The translations under genes were made by a program, and so were the position numbers. The notes beneath the pieces are model-generated. The model was given only the letters and a program-made list of their open reading frames with translations, ran no database searches and had not been told where the DNA came from. Below are positions 42,346 to 49,775 of a DNA stretch of 64,000 bases, in pieces (the stretch's first letter is position 1; every line of letters starts with the position of its first letter). This stretch comes from Ruminococcaceae bacterium UBA3215 (GTDB lineage: Bacteria > Bacillota > Clostridia > Oscillospirales > Ruminococcaceae), in contig DEWH01000022.1 in NCBI GenBank assembly GCA_002363155.1, forward strand, positions 122,481 to 186,480. Reading direction: 5' to 3'.

Positions 42346-43886
42346 TGAGTAAGAACAAGAAGATAATCATATTTTCGCTTATCGGACTTGCAATTCTCAC
42401 CGGCGTGACTGTTGTACTTCTGCTGACCTCTCCGGTTATGAATGAACCGCTGGAGGGCGATCCGGCACTGGACGGCAGCGTCACGATCAACGGAACTCCC
42501 GTTGCCGATCTGGTGATGTGCAAGAGAGCCGAAAGCGAAGCAGTTTCGATCGGTGTAACCACACCAAGCGGAGATTACAGCATAGTTCCCGCGGGTGAGA
42601 GCGGCGGAAAGGTGAACTGGACGGTTGCGGGACTTGAAAATGCTCCGCTTGATACCGACGCAGTCGCAGAAGCCGCAGGCTATGCTGTGGATTTTGAAGC
42701 GGTAGATGTCGTGATAGAGCTTACCGACAGCGCGGAGCTTGAAAAGTACGGACTTGCAGAACCAAACACGGTTATAAAGACGAAATTCTCCGACAACACG
42801 GAGTTCGAGCTGAAAGTCGGCAATCCGGTTCCTAACATCTCGTCTTACGTTTATGTGACGGCTGACGGCAAGAAAGTCTATACGGCTATGAAAACCAAGA
42901 CCGACTGCTTCCATGCGAGAGCGCTCGATTATGTCCGGCTTACCGCGATACCCGCATACGATGCAGAGGGCGGTGAAACGGTCACGAAAATGACGGTAGA
43001 GCGCGTTGATCTCGAAGAGCCGATAGTTATTGAGAGCCTTGATGACGAAGAAAACGAGGACGCAATACAGGTTTACTCATACCGTCTTACAAGTCCTTAC
43101 ACAGCGTATGCGGATCTTAAGGACGCGCCGAACTTCATATACGGTCTGTTCGGACTTACAGCATCATCTGCGGAATGCACAGACCCCACGGAGAACGACA
43201 TGGCGCTGACCGGGCTTGACAATCCGAACTGCACGGTAACGGTAGAGACGAACAAGAAGACATACACCCTCACGTTAGGCGCGGCTATAATTGAGACGGC
43301 ATACGATGACGAGGGCAAGGAAACAAAGAAGCTGAACGGCTTCTACGGAATGACGAGCGAAGTTCCCGGCGTGATATACAAGTTTGACGGCGGAAGCATT
43401 CCGGCGCTAACCGTACAGCCACAGGAGATAATGTCGAAGCTGTTCCTTATGCCGTATATCTACTCGCTGGATTCGATAGATTACAGCGATTCCGGAAACA
43501 GAAAGCTAAGTATTGGTATCGAGACGATAAAGTCTGCGGACGAAGAAACCGAAGATATCCACATATTCACCGTAAACGGCGAAAAGTGGGACGAGCAGGC
43601 GTGCAAGGATCTTTACCAGTATCTGATCTCTGCATCGGGCGAAGATCTTTACTTTGACGAGGACAAGGGCGAGCTTCTTGCGGAGATAGTTTACAATTAC
43701 AAGGACAAGAGCGACGGTGTTGACGGAAAGGACGTTGTCCGCATCTACGCTTCAAATACGGACCGCAAGATTATCCTCAACCTCAACGGCAAGAATCTCT
43801 ATAAGACCCGCCAGATCTACTCCACCCAGCTGTTCAAGAATATCGACAGCTTCCTTCGCGGAGATCCGATAACGCTCACATATTGA
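42345..43886 (+). CDS. DUF4340 domain protein
   Basis: This 513-residue protein has an N-terminal membrane anchor (about 7-28) and an extracellular part with repeated DUF4340-like units (for example LTDSAELEKYGLAEPNTVIKT... and LTGLDNPNCTVTVETNKKTYTLTLG), in which a Leu-Asn-Pro turn precedes beta strands. DUF4340 proteins are regularly encoded after GldG-like genes. The ATG at 42345 is chosen because AGGAG precedes it and it overlaps the preceding stop. The stop TGA enters a GAGAGATTT repeat. The biochemical role is unknown. Confidence 0.87.
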   Translation: MSKNKKIIIFSLIGLAILTGVTVVLLLTSPVMNEPLEGDPALDGSVTINGTPVADLVMCKRAESEAVSIGVTTPSGDYSIVPAGESGGKVNWTVAGLENAPLDTDAVAEAAGYAVDFEAVDVVIELTDSAELEKYGLAEPNTVIKTKFSDNTEFELKVGNPVPNISSYVYVTADGKKVYTAMKTKTDCFHARALDYVRLTAIPAYDAEGGETVTKMTVERVDLEEPIVIESLDDEENEDAIQVYSYRLTSPYTAYADLKDAPNFIYGLFGLTASSAECTDPTENDMALTGLDNPNCTVTVETNKKTYTLTLGAAIIETAYDDEGKETKKLNGFYGMTSEVPGVIYKFDGGSIPALTVQPQEIMSKLFLMPYIYSLDSIDYSDSGNRKLSIGIETIKSADEETEDIHIFTVNGEKWDEQACKDLYQYLISASGEDLYFDEDKGELLAEIVYNYKDKSDGVDGKDVVRIYASNTDRKIILNLNGKNLYKTRQIYSTQLFKNIDSFLRGDPITLTY

Positions 43887-43937
43887 GAGATGTTTTGGAG
43901 AGATCTTGAGAGATTTTGAGAGATTTTGAGAGATTTT
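43886..43937 (+). repeat. GAGAGATTTT tandem repeat starting at a stop codon
   Basis: Four to five units of about 11 bp (GAGAGATTTTG-like, the first two diverged) begin at the stop of the DUF4340 gene, as also seen at 17845-17874. Confidence 0.75.
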
Positions 43938-43942
43938 TAAGA

Positions 43943-44000
43943 CGGGGCGCCGCCCCGGACCCCGCAATCCCCCTTTAAAAAAGGTGGCTTGACCCCCTAA
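43943..44000 (+). repeat. Double-hairpin 3' module, copy 4
   Basis: Hairpin 1 is CGGGGC/GCCCCG-like (43943-43957). Hairpin 2, CAATCCCCCTTT with AAAGGTGGCTTG (43965-43991), has two mismatches. ACCCCCTAAATAAAT follows. It is downstream of and co-oriented with the DUF4340 gene. Confidence 0.7.
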
Positions 44001-44139
44001 ATAAATCCGCCGCACGAGTGAGTATTTATCCCACATCTTGCACAGGCGGCGACTCATTGACAGCTGCACATTTACTTGTCAGCACAGATTCTACTATTAT
44101 AGATTCAATAATGGGGAGACAGATTCCGGAGTTTGGTTC

Positions 44140-44176
44140 AAAAAGCCTGCTGAAAACATTCGTTTTCAGCAGGCTT
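44140..44176 (-). terminator. Terminator of the deacetylase-like gene
   Basis: A 15-bp perfect stem (AAGCCTGCTGAAAAC with GTTTTCAGCAGGCTT) with a 4-nt loop. On the minus strand it is followed by a run of five T (GGCTTTTTGAACC). Confidence 0.9.
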
Positions 44177-44187
44177 CTGCTTTTATG

Positions 44188-45360
44188 TCATTTTACATCG
44201 GGAGTGCTGTCTTTAGCGATCTCTGCATCGTCCTCATAAGGCGGTTCAACATACTCGTCTGTGTCGTTATCGCTGTCTCCGCTGTCATCTTCTGCAACTA
44301 TCTGCGGGATATCCTCGTAACGTTCCTCAGTATAGGTGCCGCCGCAGCCGTAATTCTCTGCCGCATACACAAGCGTCATATAGCAGTCCATAAGCTCCTC
44401 GTATGTCGCTTCCCGCACAGCATAAAGCTCAGATTCATTAAGGAAAGCCTTGATATCGTCCACAAGCCCTACTCTTCCGACAGAAGAAAGATCATAGATC
44501 TGCTGGATCGTGAGATTCTCGCGGATCTTCTCGAATGCGGAATCAAGAGCCGGGTCTTCTTCGCTGTAAACTATGGGAAGTGCTGCCGAAACAGACGGAC
44601 GGTACTGCTGAACACCGTTTTCGTCTATGATGTAGTTAGATGTGAAAACAACGTCCTCCGCTTTTGCCAGCTCATACCCTTTCTGCTTCAGCTCGGTTAT
44701 TATCTGCGGAAGCGCCTCTGCCGTCACCGCGCAGTCGTTGTGGAAAAGGAGGATAGATCCCGATACAGCACCGTCCGATATGCGTTTTCTTACAGATACC
44801 GCATCGGGATCGTCAAGATCTTTGCTGTCAACGTCCCACTGCACAGGTATGTAACCCATTCCCTCTATCGTCGTTATCGCCTTGTCATCATAGTCTCCGT
44901 ACGGGGCGCGGAAAAGTGTCGGCTCCTTGCCGGTAAGCGTTCTGATCTTCTGCGCAGCCGACTTTATATCCGCGATAAGATCGTTGATGTTCATTCCCTT
45001 GATATGCACATTCTTGTCGGTGCAGTTCTGTACCGAATGCCCCGCGCTGCTCATTTTCCGAACCGCTTCCGGGTGTGCATCGCAGAACTCCCCTGTCACA
45101 AAGAACGTAGCTTTTGCACTTGCGGATGAAAGCGCATCAAGAATAGTATCGGTATCACTTGCGTCCCATGCGCAGGTGAATGTCAGCGCAACCTTGTTGT
45201 CACCGCGTTCTACCCTGTACACCGGCTTTTTCGACTCCTCAGCCGAAGCTGTGACCGAACCGAATACTGCAAATAATATGATAAGTGCTGCCGCAAGGCA
45301 TACCAGCACTGTTATCGCAACCCTCATTATCTGCTTTTTCGTCATAGTATATACAACCAT
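44188..45360 (-). CDS. NodB-type polysaccharide deacetylase homologue, probably degenerate
   Basis: This 390-residue protein has an N-terminal membrane segment (about 12-38), a NodB fold (about 50-240) and a C-terminal region (about 245-390) with an acidic tail. NodB motif 1, normally TF(D)D, reads TFTCAWD (residues 60-66). Motif 2, normally H followed four residues later by H, reads NCTDKNVH (112-119), with Cys and Asn in place of the metal histidines. Motif 3 (RAPYGDYD) and motif 4 (VQWDVDS) are kept. Catalysis is therefore doubtful. The ATG at 45360 is chosen because AAAGGA lies 10 nt upstream; an ATG 9 bases earlier would abut it. Confidence 0.83.
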   Translation of the reverse strand: MVVYTMTKKQIMRVAITVLVCLAAALIILFAVFGSVTASAEESKKPVYRVERGDNKVALTFTCAWDASDTDTILDALSSASAKATFFVTGEFCDAHPEAVRKMSSAGHSVQNCTDKNVHIKGMNINDLIADIKSAAQKIRTLTGKEPTLFRAPYGDYDDKAITTIEGMGYIPVQWDVDSKDLDDPDAVSVRKRISDGAVSGSILLFHNDCAVTAEALPQIITELKQKGYELAKAEDVVFTSNYIIDENGVQQYRPSVSAALPIVYSEEDPALDSAFEKIRENLTIQQIYDLSSVGRVGLVDDIKAFLNESELYAVREATYEELMDCYMTLVYAAENYGCGGTYTEERYEDIPQIVAEDDSGDSDNDTDEYVEPPYEDDAEIAKDSTPDVK

Positions 45361-45547
45361 TTCAACCATGTCCTTTCGCGTTCTTTACTTGATTTTATTC
45401 GGTATGTCCCGGTAATATGCAGGTTAGTCCTGTGTTTTGTAATATTACACATTTTACTTGCTCCAAAATTGTAAGAAATATTGATTATTATCAAGTTTTT
45501 GTAAAATCGTTATATTTTCTATTTACATTATCAGACGATTATGTTAT

Positions 45548-45660
45548 TATAATGCAGGGGCAAAGTGCTCCCGACAAATCTGAAAACGCTTCTGACCATA
45601 TATATCCAAACCGGAATCCTCCTCGTGCGCAATAGTGTGCGGGGAGGATTTCCGGCTTTT
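45548..45660 (+). ncRNA. Candidate small RNA with terminator
   Basis: TATAAT at 45548-45553 is followed by about 50 nt without a convincing coding frame and then by a strong hairpin (CCGGAATCCTCC...GGAGGATTTCCGG, 45611-45655) ending in CTTTTCTG. The -35 side is weak (TTTACA at 45522, 20-bp spacing). A short transcript of about 100 nt is inferred. Confidence 0.3.
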
Positions 45661-45759
45661 CTGCATTAATAAGGCTTTCGCTCTTTTACTATTTACTTTT
45701 TGCTTTTTACCCTTAATATGTTCTGATATCTCTCCCCCTTAACTGCGAAGCGATTAAAA

Positions 45760-46090
45760 GTCTTTGGAAAGGGGTTTGGGGTGTCTCCCCTTCAGAGGGG
45801 AGGTGTCACCGTCAGGTGACAGAGGGTTGCTGCACGATGCAGCAATTGACCGCCCAAAGGCGTGCATTGATGCACGCTGCAAAGCGGTCATAGCTGACTC
45901 CGACAGACGAACCTTTCTTCAGAAAGGTTTCCCCCAAGTCTCGAGCGTAAGCGACCCATCTCGAGCGTAAGCGACCATCTCAAGCGCAAGCGACTCTCTC
46001 GAGCGCCCGGCGCTGCTTTGTTTCCGTGCTTACAGCACGGAAGCAAAGCAGCAGTCCCGCACAAGCTTACGCTTATGCGGGACTGCCGTT
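45760..46090. repeat. Hairpin-dense repeat region
   Basis: Nested hairpins follow each other: TCTCCCC-TTCAG-AGGGGAG, TGTCACC-GTCA-GGTGACA, TTGCTGCA-CGA-TGCAGCAA, GACCGC...GCGGTC, then tandem units TCTCGAGCGTAAGCGACC (45939-45995), then GCTGCTTTG...CAAAGCAGC and AGTCCCGCA...TGCGGGACT. No gene is seen in the 760-bp gap from 45361 to 46120. Confidence 0.8.
45939..45995. repeat. Tandem repeat of a 19-bp unit
   Basis: Three units, TCTCGAGCGTAAGCGACCCA, TCTCGAGCGTAAGCGACCA and TCTCAAGCGCAAGCGACT, stand head to tail. The same unit in the opposite orientation forms the last 50 bp of the window. There are no spacers, so this is not a CRISPR array. Confidence 0.8.
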
Positions 46091-46120
46091 GAGATAGAGA
46101 TATTTTATGAAAGGTATAGC

Positions 46121-48298
46121 TTATTTGGAGAGGTAGTCATACGCGAATTTGAGCGCAGCACCTCTTGTGAATACGGCTGTGGGACGGAACTTTCCGTCGG
46201 AACCGCTGAAAAGCCCGGAAGCATCGGCAATTGCAATATAGCCGATATACTTGCTTGATGACTTGACATCACTGTACTTTGTTGTGAATATCGACGTCAT
46301 CTCCGCTATATCTCCGCCGTACTTTCCTGTAACAGCCATCTTCGCAGCAGCCTGCCTGCTGAGACTTGTCGTATCCTTGTAGATATTGCGGACACCGTAG
46401 TTCCAGAATCCTATCTGTTCGAGCAGGTTAGCAAAATCGCCCGCTGTAACAGCTTCCTTCTCGTTAAGCTTACCGTCCTTGTCCATAAGAACTATTCCGT
46501 ACTTCTTGAGCTTCTCGGCATAAGTCTTGTACTTGCTCGATGCAAGATCGGTATAATCGCCTGCCGCAGCAGCTTCGCTGTATTCGGATCCGTCATAACC
46601 TGTGCGCTTGCCTGTGAACGCGTCGATGTAAAGCTGGCTGTCGGCAGCGTAAACGAGCGCTGTAACTACCTTCTTCGTCTTTGTATTGTAAGCGCAGCGG
46701 TATCTGAGACCGAGATCGACCTGCTTGAAGAAGCCGGCGTATGCCTCCGCTTCGGAAATGATCTTCTCCGGCTTCGGATAGCTTACATTCTCAAAGTAGT
46801 TGGCGTTGTAGCTGGTAATATAGCCGTTGTTGGAAAGCGTAAGATTAACATACTCGTTAGCGCACTTGATATCGTATGCATAACGGTTCGCGCTGTAATT
46901 CTTGGAGATTATGCGCGCAGTTCCTATCGGCTTTCCGGTCTGCTGATCGTACTTGTCATAAACCTTGTTGTCAGAGCTTACTTCAAGCTTGCCGAAATCC
47001 TTGACGCGCTTTTCGCCGAGTATCTTTGTGAGAGCCGCAGCCGCCTTCTTGTCGGACGCAGCGGACTTCATCGTAGTTCCGTTGTCCGGAGCATAGCAGT
47101 AGAAGCTGATAACATCACCGGTCTCCGCGTTATAGGAGAAGTTTCCGTAAACATCAAACTCGTCTGAATATATCTCGCCGCTGCTGATCGGAACTATCTT
47201 GTCCTCTCCGTTAAGATCAACGTACTTTTCTGACTTTCCGGTGAAGTTTACATTTCTGATATAAGCTCCGAGTTTATCATTATAATTGCAGTACTGATAT
47301 GAGATCTCTGTCTGATCGGGAATGTAGAATATGCCATGCTTTTTGAGGTCCTCCATTTCCTTGTCAGCCTTGATAAGCGAATTCTCCTTTTCAAGCTTGT
47401 CGATCTCCGCCTGCGTGAATGTTACGGCTTTAGATGCCCCGTTTGCAGCTGCAGGCGCACCCATATCATCCATTTCTTCTTCTGCTTCGATCTCCGCGTC
47501 CCCAATTTCCGCTGTCGGATAAGCATCGTAATCATCGTAAGTGGAGAGCTTTCCGGTGAAGGCGTTTATCTGACCGTCCTTGAGCTGGCGGTAGATGAGG
47601 TGCGGAGTCTGCTCGTCCTTCTCCCAGTCATAGGAAAGGGTATATACAAGCTCGACCGGGAACAGCTCCTTATATGCTTTCTGTGCATCAGCTTTTGAGA
47701 TAGCGTCCTTTGTATCCGAGAATGTCGCGCCGTTTATCCAGTTGAAATTGTATCTTATAAGCTTTCCGGTGTTCTTGTCAACGGTAACGGAGCCAGTCTG
47801 ACCTGTAACATCGACATCATTTGCGGTACGCTTGAAGCTGAGCGTAGCCTCCTTGCCGTAGAGGGAGATGTTGAGCGAATCCTCGTTTATCTTCACTCTG
47901 TCGGCAATTGTGGGGTTGATCTCGTTTATGTACTTCTTTGCCGCAGCAAGTATCTTGCTGTCGGAGAGCTTTGCGAAAGAGGGCTTCCACTCGTCCTCTT
48001 CTCCGTAGTAATTGCCGACATACACGTTCTTGATGACCTTGCCGACGATGCCGACATTGATACGCTCGCCGTGGGTGCTGTCCTTCTTTTCCCAGGTGAA
48101 GTTGTAGCGTGTGCCGTTCTGCTCGGTACTTGTGCGGTAGCTGAATTCGGTATAATCTTCGGGGATATCGATCCTCTGCTTTACATAGGTGAGTTCTGTT
48201 TTCATTGCCTCGTCCTCCGCCGCATACGCACAGATCGCTGTTGACGGTATTGCGAGTGCTGCTGCAAGGATCGCAGCGCTTGTCCTTTTGAATTTCAT
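46121..48298 (-). CDS. YcdB/PepSY-like surface protein with C-terminal SLH domain
   Basis: This 725-residue secreted protein has a signal peptide (MKFKRTSAA...ICAYA, about 1-26). Two YcdB/YcdC-like repeats (about 70-240 and 380-590), with SVTVDKNTGKLIRYNFNW and ITSYNANYFENVSYPKPEKIISEAEAYAGFF, resemble PepSY-type inhibitory or binding folds. The C-terminal region (about 620-725) holds SLH-type motifs (KYSDVKSSSKYIGYIAIADASGLFSGSDGKFRP, FTRGAALKFA), which bind secondary wall polymers. It is monocistronic. GGAGG lies upstream of the ATG. Attachment to the wall is likely; the ligand is unknown. Confidence 0.87.
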   Translation of the reverse strand: MKFKRTSAAILAAALAIPSTAICAYAAEDEAMKTELTYVKQRIDIPEDYTEFSYRTSTEQNGTRYNFTWEKKDSTHGERINVGIVGKVIKNVYVGNYYGEEDEWKPSFAKLSDSKILAAAKKYINEINPTIADRVKINEDSLNISLYGKEATLSFKRTANDVDVTGQTGSVTVDKNTGKLIRYNFNWINGATFSDTKDAISKADAQKAYKELFPVELVYTLSYDWEKDEQTPHLIYRQLKDGQINAFTGKLSTYDDYDAYPTAEIGDAEIEAEEEMDDMGAPAAANGASKAVTFTQAEIDKLEKENSLIKADKEMEDLKKHGIFYIPDQTEISYQYCNYNDKLGAYIRNVNFTGKSEKYVDLNGEDKIVPISSGEIYSDEFDVYGNFSYNAETGDVISFYCYAPDNGTTMKSAASDKKAAAALTKILGEKRVKDFGKLEVSSDNKVYDKYDQQTGKPIGTARIISKNYSANRYAYDIKCANEYVNLTLSNNGYITSYNANYFENVSYPKPEKIISEAEAYAGFFKQVDLGLRYRCAYNTKTKKVVTALVYAADSQLYIDAFTGKRTGYDGSEYSEAAAAGDYTDLASSKYKTYAEKLKKYGIVLMDKDGKLNEKEAVTAGDFANLLEQIGFWNYGVRNIYKDTTSLSRQAAAKMAVTGKYGGDIAEMTSIFTTKYSDVKSSSKYIGYIAIADASGLFSGSDGKFRPTAVFTRGAALKFAYDYLSK

Positions 48299-48411
48299 TC
48301 CATTATCCTCCGTTCTTCCTCCGGCACAGGTAGGGGCTGTCCCGGAGGAGTCTTTGTTTGCGCATTACGCCTGACTTGTAGGGGGTCATTTGTTTTGTTT
48401 TTTGCGCTTCT

Positions 48412-48439
48412 ATTATATAAAACGTTTTTTGAGTGCAAA
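48412..48439 (-). promoter_or_regulatory. Likely promoter for the YcdB/SLH gene
   Basis: On the minus strand TATAAT (48412-48417) with TTTGCA (48434-48439) at 16 bp. The leader would be about 105 nt. Confidence 0.5.
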
Positions 48440-48593
48440 AGGTGACAAGATTTTTTAAGAAAATATGGATTTTTGAAGTAATTTGTATATTCTGCCAATT
48501 GAGTGGCCGATTCGGAACCGCAAACTGTATATTTTCACGGTGCATTTATATCTTGTCACGATTCAGATACATCGCCGCAGGCGATACCGCAAT

Positions 48594-48623
48594 TATTCAT
48601 TATTCACTATTCATTATTCACTT
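48594..48623. repeat. ATTCATTATTCACT direct repeat
   Basis: Two units of 14-15 bp in tandem, like the AT-rich tracts near 29880-29970. The remaining part of the 378-bp gap (48299-48676) holds the YcdB/SLH promoter and the pilT terminator. Confidence 0.6.
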
Positions 48624-48629
48624 CTGCAA

Positions 48630-48659
48630 AAAACCCCCGGCGAAAGTTTTGCCGGGGGT
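48630..48659 (-). terminator. Terminator of the pilB-pilT transcript
   Basis: On the minus strand ACCCCCGGC pairs with GCCGGGGGT, followed by TTTTTTGC. It lies 18 bp after the pilT stop. Confidence 0.88.
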
Positions 48660-48676
48660 CATAAATGCATTCAGAC

Positions 48677-49756
48677 TTATGTCATCTGTAAGAATCTCTT
48701 GTACTCGGAAGGATCCTGGCATCTCGAAAGAGCGAGTTCGTTGGAGATACGTCCGTTGCGGACAAGACGAGCGAGATCCTGGTCAAGGGAGAACATTCCG
48801 TCCTTACGTCCTGTTGCAATGGAGCTCGGGATCTGGAATATCTTGCCTTCACGGATCATTGCGCGTATCGGGTCTGTCGCAGCCATAACTTCAAGTGCCG
48901 CAACACGACCTCTGCCGTCTGTGGTAGCGCAGAGTGTCTGTGATACAACGCCTACCATGGAGTTCGCAAGCTGTGAACGGATCTGACCCTGTGAGTGAGG
49001 CGGGTAAACGTCGATGATACGGTCAAGGGTATCCGCAGCACCCGTGGTATGCAGTGTCGAAAGAACGAGATGTCCCGTTTCAGCCGCGGTAACCGCCGCG
49101 TTGATAGTCTCGAAGTCACGCATCTCTCCGACGAGGATAACGTCCGGGTCCTCACGGAGAGCCGCACGGAGCGCACCTGCGAAGCTGTCAACATCGACGC
49201 CGATCTCACGCTGGTTTATCATGGACTGCTTGTGGTTGTGCAGATACTCGATAGGATCCTCGATAGTGATGATGTGGCAGTTCTTCTGACGGTTGATGTG
49301 GTCTATCATAGCCGCAAGAGTTGTGGACTTACCGGAACCTGTAGGTCCTGTTACAAGCACAAGTCCTCTGGGCTTTAAAGCAAAGTCGCCGAGAATATCG
49401 GGCAGGTAAAGATCCTTAAGAGTCGGGATATCGTTTCTTAAGAGTCGCATCGCGACAGCATGATAACCTCTCTGTCTGTAAACGTTGCAGCGGTGTCTGT
49501 GTCCGGAGTTTGAAACGTAGGAGAAGTCGGCATCGAGACCCTTCTGAATGGTCTGCTTATGCTTGATTGAAGTGATCTGGTTGATTACGTTTACGATGAT
49601 CGGCTCGGTGCAGTCCGGATATCCCGATACCTTCTTGATGTTACCGTGCAGACGCACGATAGGCGGAAGTCCCGCTGTGAAGTGAAGGTCGGAAGCGCCC
49701 ATTGCTCTTGTTTCGTCAAGAATCTGGTTGATGTCAATTGTATTATTGTTGCTCAT
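48677..49756 (-). CDS. pilT: Type IV pilus retraction ATPase PilT
   Basis: PilT powers pilus retraction. The 359-residue hexameric ATPase has the N-terminal PAS-like domain (about 5-100) and the RecA-like core with Walker A GPTGSGKSTTLAAM (about 128-141), the Asp box IEDPIEYLH and Walker B DPDVILVGEMRD. The C-terminal block AIRAMIREGKI-like (DPIRAMIREGKIFQIPSSI) corresponds to the PilT AIRNLIRE motif and separates it from PilB. The ATG at 49756 has GGAG 7 nt upstream; a TTG four codons earlier is rejected. It lies 19 bp downstream of pilB. A retraction motor implies twitching or DNA uptake or adhesion cycling. Confidence 0.95.
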   Translation of the reverse strand: MSNNNTIDINQILDETRAMGASDLHFTAGLPPIVRLHGNIKKVSGYPDCTEPIIVNVINQITSIKHKQTIQKGLDADFSYVSNSGHRHRCNVYRQRGYHAVAMRLLRNDIPTLKDLYLPDILGDFALKPRGLVLVTGPTGSGKSTTLAAMIDHINRQKNCHIITIEDPIEYLHNHKQSMINQREIGVDVDSFAGALRAALREDPDVILVGEMRDFETINAAVTAAETGHLVLSTLHTTGAADTLDRIIDVYPPHSQGQIRSQLANSMVGVVSQTLCATTDGRGRVAALEVMAATDPIRAMIREGKIFQIPSSIATGRKDGMFSLDQDLARLVRNGRISNELALSRCQDPSEYKRFLQMT

Positions 49757-49775
49757 TTTGTTCTCCAATCCTGAA

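Noticed and set aside
45939..45995. CRISPR array
   Set aside because: The 19-bp units are head to tail without unique spacers, and no cas gene is present.
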